Below are positions 1-6,925 of a stretch of DNA of 11,699 nucleotides, piece after piece; the stretch's first letter is position 1; each line of letters opens with the position of its first letter. The stretch is from NCBI GenBank assembly GCA_004151065.3, contig NWUY0303905181.1:1-11699 (forward strand), in the 5' to 3' direction. The notes below the pieces were generated by a model, which saw only the letters and a list, made by a program, of their open reading frames with translations, ran no database searches and was not told the origin of the DNA. Source of the DNA: Larix sibirica. Taxonomy: Eukaryota; Streptophyta; Pinopsida; Pinales; Pinaceae. The translations under genes and the position numbers were made by a program.

Positions 1-2
1 CC

Positions 3-2063
3 TGCCTGGCAACCACGGTGACGGCCGCGCCGGCGGAGTCCGCCGTCACCCTCGACCGGATCGAGGTCACCGCGACCAACGCCACCGAGGCCGCGCGCCA
101 GACACTCAAGCGTGTCCCCGGCGCCGGCAACGTGATCGACCTGGCCCAGGTCGGCCAGGGTCGCGTGGCCGGCACCGCCGACGTGCTGGCCTACCAACCC
201 GGCATCAGCGCGCAGTCGCCGGGCAATGAGGGCACCAAGGTGTCGATCCGCGGCTCCGGCCTCAACCGTGCGCCCGGCGCACACGCGTCCGGCCTGTCGG
301 TGTCGCTGGACGGACTGCCGCTGACCGGCGCCGGCGGCACGCCCTACGAACTGCTCGAGCCGCTGTGGCTGAGCCGGGTGGAGGTCCTGCGCGGGGCCAA
401 CGGTTTCGATCGCGGCGCGCTGGCGCTGGGGGGCGCCATCGACTACGTCAGCCGCAGCGGGCGCGACAGCCCCGGTGCGGAGCTGCGCTACGAGGCCGGC
501 AGCCGCGGCTACCGCAAACGCAGCCTTGGCTACGGTGACCAGCAGGGGGCCGTGGATTACTACCTCGCCTACACCGACACCCAGTACGACGGTTACCAGC
601 GGCACGCAGCCGGCAGTGGCAAGGGGGCAATGGCCAACATCGGCTGGCAGCTCACCCCGGACCTGGAGACGCGCTTTTTCCTGCGCTACCGCGAAACCGA
701 TCATCAAACCCCCGGCAGGCTCACCCGGGCCCAGATCCGCCACCATCCGCGCGACGCCAATCCAGCCAACCTGGCGATCGACGCGCACCGTCCACAGCCG
801 GGCAGCACCTGGATCGGCAACGTCACCACCGTGCAGCTCGACCCGGCGTCCACGCTGCGGGCCGGACTGGTCTATCACAAGTACCCGATGGACTTGAACG
901 AGAGCCTGTACCGCCAGCAACTGGACTACGCCGATCTCAACGGCACCCTCGACTACCGCCGCCAGCACACCCTGTTCGGCCACGACAGCGTCACCACGGC
1001 GGGCCTGCGCGTCACCCACGACCTGCGCGCAGACGTACGCGAAACCCTGCGCTTCGCCAGCAACGGCTATCCGGCCGGCACCCGCACGCGCGACTTCCGT
1101 CATCGCGGCAGCAACGCCGTGCTGCATGTCGGCAACGACCTGGCGCTGAGCGAGACGCTGCGCCTGCAGACCGGCCTGGCGCTGATCTACACCCGCAGCC
1201 AGGTGGGCGTGACCCGGCCGGCCACCGGCGAGGACCTGTCCGAGCACGGCTGGGACTACGCGCCGCGCGTGGGCTTCACCTGGCAGGCGCGGCCGCAGCT
1301 GCAATGGTTCGGCAACCTGAGCCGCTCGGTGGAACCGGCGCATCCGTGGTCGATGATCTGGGGCTCGAACCAGTACTTCGCGGCCGGCAACGGCGCCGCC
1401 AGCGGCCGCCAGCGCGCTGCCGTGCCGCTGGCCAACCAGACCGCCGCCACCCTGGAACTGGGCGCGCGCGGCGACGCCGCCCTCGGCCGCTGGGAGCTGA
1501 CCGGCTACTACGCCCACGTCCGCCACGAACTGCTGAGCGTGGAGATCCAGCCCTCGCCCGACCTGATCGTGGCCGAATCCAACGCCAGCCCCACCGTGCA
1601 CCGCGGGATCGAGGCCGGCCTGGACAGCGGATTGTGGCAGGGCGACACCGGCCGTGTGTCGCTGCGCCAAGCCTATACCTTCAGCGACTTCCGCTACCGA
1701 AACGACGCGCGCTTCGGGCACAACCGCCTGCCCGGACTGCCGCGCCACTACTACCAAGCCGAACTGCGCTACGACCACGCCAGCGGCCTGTATGCCGCAC
1801 TCAACACCGAGTACGCCTCGCGGATAGCGGTGGACTACGCCAACAGCATGTATGCCGACGCCCATCTGATCTTCGGCAGCCGCCTGGGTTTCGACGCGCC
1901 CGGCGGACGCTGGCAGGGCTGGCTTGAACTGCGCAACCTCGGCGACCGCCACTACGCCGCCACGGTCACCCCCGGCTACGACGATGCCGGCCAGGATCTG
2001 GCGCGTTCCACCCCGGGCGACGGCTTCGGGATCTATGCAGGAGTCAGCTGGCGGTTCGAGTGA
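3..2063 (+). CDS. TonB-dependent outer-membrane receptor, FecA-like (5' partial)
   Basis: This protein probably imports a ferric chelate across the outer membrane, powered by TonB-ExbBD. The reading frame is open from base 3, and the first residues (CLATTVTAAPA) look like the end of a signal peptide, so the true start lies left of the window. The GTG at 18 is unlikely to be the start because it would leave no signal peptide. A TonB-box-like segment (LDRIEVTA, about 51-74) is followed by a plug domain at about 130-465 with the family patterns VSIRGSGLN, VSLDGLPLT and RVEVLRGANG. The remainder, roughly 530 residues, alternates polar and aromatic residues like a 22-strand barrel. The segment TPGRLTRAQIR resembles the matching part of FecA-type receptors. 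The last residues are GVSWRFE, so a Glu follows the usual terminal aromatic. The family is certain, but the ligand cannot be read from the sequence. No FecIR regulator or other iron gene is visible downstream. Confidence 0.9.
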   Translation, partial: CLATTVTAAPAESAVTLDRIEVTATNATEAARQTLKRVPGAGNVIDLAQVGQGRVAGTADVLAYQPGISAQSPGNEGTKVSIRGSGLNRAPGAHASGLSVSLDGLPLTGAGGTPYELLEPLWLSRVEVLRGANGFDRGALALGGAIDYVSRSGRDSPGAELRYEAGSRGYRKRSLGYGDQQGAVDYYLAYTDTQYDGYQRHAAGSGKGAMANIGWQLTPDLETRFFLRYRETDHQTPGRLTRAQIRHHPRDANPANLAIDAHRPQPGSTWIGNVTTVQLDPASTLRAGLVYHKYPMDLNESLYRQQLDYADLNGTLDYRRQHTLFGHDSVTTAGLRVTHDLRADVRETLRFASNGYPAGTRTRDFRHRGSNAVLHVGNDLALSETLRLQTGLALIYTRSQVGVTRPATGEDLSEHGWDYAPRVGFTWQARPQLQWFGNLSRSVEPAHPWSMIWGSNQYFAAGNGAASGRQRAAVPLANQTAATLELGARGDAALGRWELTGYYAHVRHELLSVEIQPSPDLIVAESNASPTVHRGIEAGLDSGLWQGDTGRVSLRQAYTFSDFRYRNDARFGHNRLPGLPRHYYQAELRYDHASGLYAALNTEYASRIAVDYANSMYADAHLIFGSRLGFDAPGGRWQGWLELRNLGDRHYAATVTPGYDDAGQDLARSTPGDGFGIYAGVSWRFE

Positions 2064-2264
2064 GGCGGGCCCGATCGCAGCCAGCGGCCTGCATCCCGGC
2101 GACCGCCCCGATCGCCATGGTCCTGCTCGCGCGCCTCACCGAAGGCCCTGCCGGTCTGGCTGGAAAGCGGCCGAATCGCCGGTGGCCGAGCATCTGCCGA
2201 ATAGGCACGGCCCCATGCAGGAGCGGTCGCAGGGCCGGCGCGGAAATTCATCGCGGCGATCGAA

Positions 2265-2296
2265 GGCCGGCCCATGGCGCGCCATGGCAGCCGGTC
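2265..2296. repeat. Palindromic, REP-like hairpin element
   Basis: Bases 2272-2287 read CCATGGCGCGCCATGG, a perfect 16-base palindrome. Allowing a two-base bulge (2288-2289) and one G-T pair, the pairing continues outward for seven more bases on each side (2265-2271 with 2290-2296). A transcript could therefore form a stem of about 13-15 base pairs. It lies about 200 bases after the receptor stop codon and has no T-tract, so a simple intrinsic terminator is unlikely. A REP/BIME-type dispersed repeat, or a site for a dimeric protein, are the main alternatives. The pairing is directly visible; the role is inferred. Confidence 0.45.
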
Positions 2297-2583
2297 GGCT
2301 CCCGGATTCCGCCTGGTCGGCGGTGATCGCGCCAGCATCCAGTGAAAGATGGAGGTTCCGCCATATCAGGCCCTGGTGGAAACACGTGCCGCTTGCGCAG
2401 CAAAAGGAGGCCCGAAGCCCCTCACCTCAATGCCCTCCTCGCGCAGCCGGCGATGCAGGCAGGTGCGGTCGACCATGACGATGGCAGCCAACACGCGACC
2501 GTCTGCCCAACCCAGGCGCCCGGTGAGGACATGCCGGCCCTTCCATCCACCTCGAACGGGGCGGCGCCACTCAGGAGGCGAAT

Positions 2584-2635
2584 ATGCCGGGAAAGATGAC
2601 AGCCACCGGCATGAGCACAAGCGCCGGTACCGGCG
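2584..2635. repeat. Pair of adjacent dyad symmetries
   Basis: ATGCCGG (2584-2590) is the exact reverse complement of CCGGCAT (2606-2612), with 15 bases between the arms. Just beyond lies the perfect 14-base palindrome CGCCGGTACCGGCG (2622-2635). The shared CCGG core makes these sites look related to each other. They lie about 140-190 bases upstream of the coiled-coil protein gene. The function is unknown. They could be remnants of palindromic repeats or a binding site, or partly a by-product of high GC content. Confidence 0.3.
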
Positions 2636-2777
2636 GCAATGGCCCCCGTGCTGTCACGCCAGTCCGATGACCCGCCCCTTCCCGCGTCGGAACGGACCCC
2701 GATCACACTCCACGACGATCGCCCTCAAGACCGCCGGGGCCGCGCCGACAAGGTATGCAACGTCTCGAGGAAGCTCC

Positions 2778-3497
2778 ATGGGCATCCTGATCTACCTGGT
2801 CCCGGCGCTATCGCTGTGGGCGCCCATCGCCACCACCATGGCCTATGCCCGGGGTCGGAGCCTGCACCGCGAGCGCCTGCGCCACGCCAGCGCGCAGGAA
2901 GCGCTGGCGCGCTTCCAGGACGCGCTGGCACAGCTGAAGACCCGCGCCGCCGCCAGCGCCCAGGAACTGGAGGCGTTGCAGCGCGACCACGCCCAGTTGC
3001 AACTGGCGCTGGAGCAACAGCAGGCCGAGCGCGAGACCGAAGCCAAGCCGGTCCCGGTAGTACTGGTGGAACGACTGGACATCGCCGCCGAGGTCGGCAC
3101 CCTGTTCACCCATGTAGCGCGGGTGGCGCGCAGCCTGCGCCGCTTCAGCGCGTACAGCCGCGGCCACCACGGCTCCGAGCCAGTCGCCGCGCGCTACGAC
3201 CTGCACTGGCTGTCGGACTGCCTGCACGGCTTCGACCAGATCGGCCACGCGCTGGCGCGCGGCAGCATCGACGCACTGATCGGCGCCTGCCAGGAACTGC
3301 TGTCGATGTACGACCAGTACCTGAAGGACACCTCCGGCTACAACAGCCGCGACACCTTCCAGCGCCTGAGCAGCGACGTGCCGCTGACCGACGTGACCGA
3401 CGCGCTGCGCTCGATCGCGGTCAAGGCCAGCCTGGCCCAGGACGCAACCGTCGCACCGCCGCAGACGCCTCAGCCGGCCGCAGCGCTCGCCGGCTGA
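2778..3497 (+). CDS. Uncharacterised membrane-anchored coiled-coil protein (239 aa)
   Basis: I do not recognise a named family. The ATG at 2778 is chosen because GAGGAAG stands six bases before it and because the frame upstream of it looks non-coding. The protein begins with one hydrophobic segment (residues about 3-24, ILIYLVPALSLWAPIATTMA), probably an uncleaved anchor. Next comes an Ala/Gln/Glu/Leu-rich stretch at about 30-95 with heptad-like spacing, consistent with a coiled coil. A compact region follows (about 98-220, including DLHWLSDCLHGFDQ and MYDQYLKDTSGYNSRDTF), and then a Pro/Ala-rich tail. It is likely attached to the inner membrane with its coiled coil in one compartment; the sidedness cannot be decided. 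It stands alone on the + strand, 714 bases after the receptor gene, and converges on the next gene with a 15-base gap. Its role is unknown. Confidence 0.75.
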   Translation: MGILIYLVPALSLWAPIATTMAYARGRSLHRERLRHASAQEALARFQDALAQLKTRAAASAQELEALQRDHAQLQLALEQQQAERETEAKPVPVVLVERLDIAAEVGTLFTHVARVARSLRRFSAYSRGHHGSEPVAARYDLHWLSDCLHGFDQIGHALARGSIDALIGACQELLSMYDQYLKDTSGYNSRDTFQRLSSDVPLTDVTDALRSIAVKASLAQDATVAPPQTPQPAAALAG

Positions 3498-3501
3498 GGC
3501 C

Positions 3502-3531
3502 GGTGCAGCTGATCAGAACGCGTCCTGCACC
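3502..3531. terminator. Possible bidirectional hairpin between convergent genes
   Basis: GGTGCAG (3502-3508) and CTGCACC (3525-3531) are perfect reverse complements around a 16-base loop. They lie where two convergent genes end 15 bases apart, and the right arm is inside the end of the - strand gene. A smaller hairpin, CCGGC/GCCGG (3490-3503), overlaps the + strand stop codon. No T-tract follows on either strand, so intrinsic termination is only a weak suggestion. Confidence 0.25.
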
Positions 3532-3860
3532 TGCAATGTGCCGTCGGCGGCGGCCTTGAGTAACAGACCGTAGGCGTCCGCGCCCTTGTGGAAACCGACC
3601 GAGCATACCGCGTCCCACCCCTGGCCACACCCCACCTCCGGGCTGTCCGGAAAGTCGGCAGCAGTGTCGGCATCGGCGTCGGGCGCGTCCACGTGCCAGC
3701 CGGCCGCGAGCAGCGCCTTCCTGGCCTGCACGTACGGCATGCCCACCGTGATGCCCAGCGCCTTCCAGGCCGCCGGCAGGCTGTCCTGCGCGGCCGCGGC
3801 GGCGGTAGCGGAACTGCCGCACAGCAGCAGGCACAGAGCGAGGGCGAAGGATGTTCTCAC
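3513..3860 (-). CDS. Small secreted protein with a PY..AR..LL..GW motif (115 aa)
   Basis: The start is put at the GTG at 3860-3858. GGAG stands five bases before it, and starting there gives a clean signal peptide: Arg at position 2, a hydrophobic core (FALALCLLLC) and an Ala-rich end suited to signal peptidase I. The same frame is open up to 4022, but those extra residues do not look like protein. The Cys in CLLLCGSSA could suggest a lipobox, though the residues before it fit only moderately. The mature part of about 90 residues has MPYVQARKALLAAGW, a pattern I associate with small exported proteins of unknown function in many Gram-negative bacteria. It also has two Cys close together (VGCGQGWDAVCSVGF) that could form a periplasmic disulfide. 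It is transcribed away from vgrG. A periplasmic location is likely; the function is unknown. Confidence 0.75.
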   Translation of the reverse strand: MRTSFALALCLLLCGSSATAAAAAQDSLPAAWKALGITVGMPYVQARKALLAAGWHVDAPDADADTAADFPDSPEVGCGQGWDAVCSVGFHKGADAYGLLLKAAADGTLQVQDAF

Positions 3861-4092
3861 GGCGACTCCGAACGATTGAATAAATGAAAGACCGTGGATT
3901 ATCACCCGTTCGCCGTGCGCCCGCCGCCAGCAGGGTTCTACCCCGAAATCACGGACGGTTGAAAAAGGGTGGAAAACTTCAAAACATGCCTTGGCGGTCC
4001 ATCGCTTCATCCTTCCGAACACGCACTTCTAATCTTCCAGCAACGGGGCCCACTTGACAAAGCCTCATGCCCCCCTCCCTCCGTGGGACAGA

Positions 4093-4108
4093 AGGGACGC
4101 CGTTTGCT
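4093..4108 (+). promoter_or_regulatory. Candidate sigma-54 (RpoN) promoter for the vgrG cassette
   Basis: The sequence AGGGACG-CCGT-TTGCT matches the sigma-54 consensus TGGCACG-N4-TTGCW at 10 of 12 defined positions, including the essential GG (4094-4095) and GC (4106-4107) spaced by exactly 10 bases. It lies 57 bases upstream of the vgrG start, giving a predicted transcription start near 4119 and a leader of about 45 bases. Sigma-54 control of hcp/vgrG genes through VasH-type activators is established in Vibrio cholerae; applying it here is inference. A competing sigma-70 reading in the same place is GGGACA (4085-4090), 17 bases, then TGCTATCCT (4105-4113). A TTGACA at 4054-4059 has no good -10 partner. 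Confidence 0.5.
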
Positions 4109-4127
4109 ATCCTCGCGCGCAAACGGC
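4099..4127. repeat. Perfect 9-base inverted repeat overlapping the vgrG promoter
   Basis: GCCGTTTGC (4099-4107) and GCAAACGGC (4119-4127) are exact reverse complements separated by 11 bases. The left arm contains the -12 element of the candidate sigma-54 promoter, and the right arm begins at about the predicted transcription start. The centre-to-centre spacing is 20 bases, about two helical turns. That suits a dimeric DNA-binding protein that would block or modulate the promoter. If transcription began further upstream, the repeat could instead form an RNA hairpin in the leader. Confidence 0.45.
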
Positions 4128-4165
4128 CGGAGAGGCAGTGCCCCCGACGGTAGGAGCACATTCAT

Positions 4166-6910
4166 ATGGATATACGCGATTCTTCGCTGTGCACAGTCTT
4201 GTCCGCGCCCCAGCAAGCCCGGCGGACGCTGCGACTGCATGTCGTCTCGCTTCCTCCCGAGACGCTCGTCGCAGAAACCTTTCACGGATGGGAGGCGCTG
4301 GATGCCGGTTACCGACTCCAGGCCACAGCCCTGTCCGTGGACGCCCACCTTGATCTCCAGGCCATGGTGGGCAAGCCAGCCCTGCTGGAATGGTTGAACG
4401 ACCACAACGCGTACCGTCCCTTCCACGGCGTTGTCACCGCCGTCGAGCGCGTCGGCTCCAATGGCGGGCTGTCCCGCTACCGGCTATGCGTGGAGCCGGG
4501 ACTGGCCTTGCTGCGGCACTGCCGCGACACCTATGTCTTCCGGGACATGACCTGGGAGCAGATCACCCGGCAGGTGATAGGCTGGCACACGGCTCTGGCG
4601 CCCCCGATCCGGGTCGACTTGCGGGATGCGTCCGTCTACCTGCGCCACGATCAGTGGACGATGTACGAAGAGTCCCCCCTGGACGCGCTTCGGCGGCTGT
4701 GGGCGGACGAAGGCGTGTTCTGGTTCTATGAGCATGCAGGCGACGTGGACGGCCAGACGCTGGGCACCCATACCCTCGTGCTGGCCGATCACAATGGGGC
4801 ATTCGGCCCCCAGGCGGCGCAGAGCTATGCCTTCCATCGACGCGATGCCACCGAACCGCTGGACACCCTGCAACAACTGCGTATGCGCTCCCGGTTGCGT
4901 CCATCGCAAGTGCTGCGCGCCAGCTGGAACTATCGGGGCTTGAGCGATCGCCCAGCGTCGGCAAGCCAGGACAGCCCCATTGCGCTGGAAGACAACGACG
5001 TCCCCGGCCCCTACGCCTACCGCACCCAGGCAGAAGCGAACATCCGCGCCCGCCAGCACCTCGATGGCCTGCGCCTGGATTCGCAAACGCTGAGTGGCGC
5101 GGGCTCCGCGCGGCGGCTGAGCGTGGGCCAGCGATTCAAAGTCACGCGCCATCCCACCATCTCGCAAGAGCAGGAATGGATATGCCGCAGCGTGCATTTC
5201 GAGGCGCGCAATAACCTCGAAGCCGAGGTCGTGGAGGCATCGGCGCAATTGGGGCCATCCGCCGCAGCGGCGCCGTCGTTGCCAGCCGCACTGCCCGGCA
5301 CCATCGCGATCCCGCCGTTGCCCGCGCGCGATCAAGCGCAAGCACCGTTGTTCCAGAGTGCCTTCCATGCGATCCCGGCCCAGACCGCCTATCGGCCCCA
5401 GACCACCGACGGTCACGGCCTGCGGCTGTTTCCCCGGCCGCAGGTCGCCGGCCTGCTCGAAGGGATCGTCGTCGGTGAAGGCGGCCCGATCGATACCGAC
5501 CGCGATCACCGGGTGCGCGTGCAACTGGTCGCCAGGCGAGGCAGCAACGCCAGCAATGGCCTGGCGCACTGGAGCGACACCGACAACGCCCCGGCCCAGG
5601 GCGGCGCGGCAGCCTGGGTCCGGGTTGCCACCTCCGTGGCCGGCGACAACTATGGTTCAGTCTGGTTGCCCCGCGTCGGCCAACTGGTCCATCTGGTCTG
5701 CCTCGAGGGTCAGGCGGACCGCATGGTCGTCATCGGCAGCGCCTACGACGGCCGCGGCAACCAGGACGCCGCGCATAACCAGATCACCGGCGGCCAGGCG
5801 GGCGCCACCGGCAACGCGCCGGCCTGGTTCGAAGGCAACGAACACGGCGCGGTGCTGAGCGGCCTCAAAACGCAGGCGCTTGCCAGCAGCAAGCAAGGCA
5901 CCGGAGGCTACAACCAGTTGGTCTTCGACAGCACGCCCAAGCAGGTGCGGGTGGAGCTTTCGACCACCCAGGCCGATACCGCGCTGACGCTCGGGCACCA
6001 GAAGCTGCAGCGCGACAACCTGCGCCAGGCCGATCGCGGGTTCGGCGTCGAAGTCAGGACCCAGGCCAGCGCTGCCATTCGCGCCGGCAAGGGGCTGTTG
6101 ATCACCGCCGAAGCCGGCCAGCAGCAACTCACCGCATCGGCTGCCCAATCCCAGCTCCAGCAAAGCGGGCAGTTGCTGGACAATCTTTCGCAAGCCGCCC
6201 ATGACCAGCAGGCCCGGTTGCCAAGCGACGCCTCTGCCCCGCTGCCCGCGCGCAAGGCGCTGGCGGACGTCGAAGAAGCCTTGGACGCAAGCCAGACAGG
6301 CGGCGCCGCGGACACCCGCATCGGTGGCGGTGACGGCCAGGCCCCGGCCTGGTCGATGCCGCTGCAGGTCGTCAGCAGTCCAGCCGGGATCGCGGCGCTG
6401 ACGCCGGCGGACTTGGTCGCCGTCAGCGGCTCGCAAACGGTGCATGCCGCCGGCCAGGCCATCAACTGGGCAGTCCAAGGCCCGCTTTCCGTGGCGGCGT
6501 CCCAAGGGATCCAGCTGTTCACCCTGGGCCAGCCGGGCGGCGGCGGACCCAACCAGGAAAGCGGCATCGCCCTGCACGCCTCCAGCGGCGAAGTCCAGGT
6601 ACGTGCTCTGAAGAACACGGCCACCTTCCAGGCCCAGCGAGCCGTCACCATCACGAGCACGCAAGCGGATGTGCTGGTCGCTGCGCCAGCCAGCCACGTG
6701 CTCGCCACCGCCGCCGGCGCCTACGTGAAGTTGGAAGACGGCGACATTGAGCTGGGGGCGCCCGGCGACATCGAATTCAAGGCGTCGAGCAAGGTGATGG
6801 AAGGCCCCCTCGGGACGAGCGTTTCGGTGCCCGGCCTGCCGTCCAGCACGCTCAAGGGCTGCGGCGAAAGCCTGATGGAAGCGGCCGGTTCGGGAGGGTT
6901 GACGGCCTGA
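4166..6910 (+). CDS. vgrG: Type VI secretion system spike protein VgrG
   Basis: VgrG trimers form the needle tip of the T6SS, which is driven into target cells carrying effectors. The ATG at 4166 has AGGAG nine bases before it. The 914-residue product shows the family order. A gp27-like base spans about 20-360, including DQWTMYEESPLDALRRLWADE and then GVFWFYEH near residues 163-190, the place of the family's 'ESD..FL.RL.EEEGI.Y.FEH' motif. A gp5-like OB fold lies at about 430-530 (GIVVGEGGPIDTDRDHRVRV, WVRVATSVAGDNYGSVWLPR, GSAYDG). A DUF2345-type repetitive beta tail runs from about 640 to the end. A Gln/Ser-rich linker at about 655-690 interrupts the start of that tail. No catalytic domain is added at the C-terminus, so cargo is probably carried non-covalently through the next two genes. 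The stop is 15 bases before the following ATG. The assignment is secure. Confidence 0.96.
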   Translation: MDIRDSSLCTVLSAPQQARRTLRLHVVSLPPETLVAETFHGWEALDAGYRLQATALSVDAHLDLQAMVGKPALLEWLNDHNAYRPFHGVVTAVERVGSNGGLSRYRLCVEPGLALLRHCRDTYVFRDMTWEQITRQVIGWHTALAPPIRVDLRDASVYLRHDQWTMYEESPLDALRRLWADEGVFWFYEHAGDVDGQTLGTHTLVLADHNGAFGPQAAQSYAFHRRDATEPLDTLQQLRMRSRLRPSQVLRASWNYRGLSDRPASASQDSPIALEDNDVPGPYAYRTQAEANIRARQHLDGLRLDSQTLSGAGSARRLSVGQRFKVTRHPTISQEQEWICRSVHFEARNNLEAEVVEASAQLGPSAAAAPSLPAALPGTIAIPPLPARDQAQAPLFQSAFHAIPAQTAYRPQTTDGHGLRLFPRPQVAGLLEGIVVGEGGPIDTDRDHRVRVQLVARRGSNASNGLAHWSDTDNAPAQGGAAAWVRVATSVAGDNYGSVWLPRVGQLVHLVCLEGQADRMVVIGSAYDGRGNQDAAHNQITGGQAGATGNAPAWFEGNEHGAVLSGLKTQALASSKQGTGGYNQLVFDSTPKQVRVELSTTQADTALTLGHQKLQRDNLRQADRGFGVEVRTQASAAIRAGKGLLITAEAGQQQLTASAAQSQLQQSGQLLDNLSQAAHDQQARLPSDASAPLPARKALADVEEALDASQTGGAADTRIGGGDGQAPAWSMPLQVVSSPAGIAALTPADLVAVSGSQTVHAAGQAINWAVQGPLSVAASQGIQLFTLGQPGGGGPNQESGIALHASSGEVQVRALKNTATFQAQRAVTITSTQADVLVAAPASHVLATAAGAYVKLEDGDIELGAPGDIEFKASSKVMEGPLGTSVSVPGLPSSTLKGCGESLMEAAGSGGLTA

Positions 6911-6925
6911 CAGGTGCCTGCCCCG

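Larger units (their letters stand above)
2064..2777. other. 714-base intergenic stretch without a convincing gene
   Basis: Open frames exist on both strands, but none has a good ribosome-binding site, and most are rich in Arg, Pro, Ser and Ala, as chance frames in GC-rich DNA are. The + frame that runs into the next gene from 2349 has this composition until the ATG at 2778. The stretch contains a perfect 16-base palindrome (2272-2287), a 14-base palindrome (2622-2635) and a 7-base inverted repeat (2584-2612). It also has a sequence at 2215-2229 (ATGCAGGAGCGGTCG) that resembles the start of the short 'GTAGGAGCGGC' intergenic repeats common in xanthomonads. On the - strand between about 2350 and 2710, pieces of plausible protein appear in different frames and may be gene debris. 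I see no definite terminator for the receptor gene. Confidence 0.55.

Noticed and set aside
18-20. GTG at 18 as the start of the TonB receptor
   Set aside because: The frame is open to the left edge, and starting at 18 would remove the signal peptide that this receptor class needs.
1304-1927. A 207-codon + strand frame overlapping the receptor gene in another frame
   Set aside because: It is Arg/Pro-rich and lies wholly inside the receptor coding sequence.
2215-2252. A xanthomonad-type 'GTAGGAGCGGC' dispersed repeat
   Set aside because: Only the first dozen or so bases resemble it; the expected symmetrical second half is not clear, so it is mentioned but not called as a separate feature.
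2349-2777. An upstream extension of the coiled-coil protein by 143 codons
   Set aside because: The extension is Arg/Pro/Ser/Thr-rich and would bury the N-terminal hydrophobic anchor, and the ATG at 2778 has a good ribosome-binding site.
3861-4022. A longer start for the small secreted protein
   Set aside because: It would place 54 unlikely residues before a clear signal peptide; the GTG at 3860 has GGAG at the right distance.
4054-4059. TTGACA as a sigma-70 -35 box for vgrG
   Set aside because: No acceptable -10 hexamer lies 16-18 bases downstream; that position is a C-rich run.
4484-5569. A 361-codon - strand frame inside vgrG
   Set aside because: It lies wholly within the gp27-like part of VgrG and has no protein-family features of its own.
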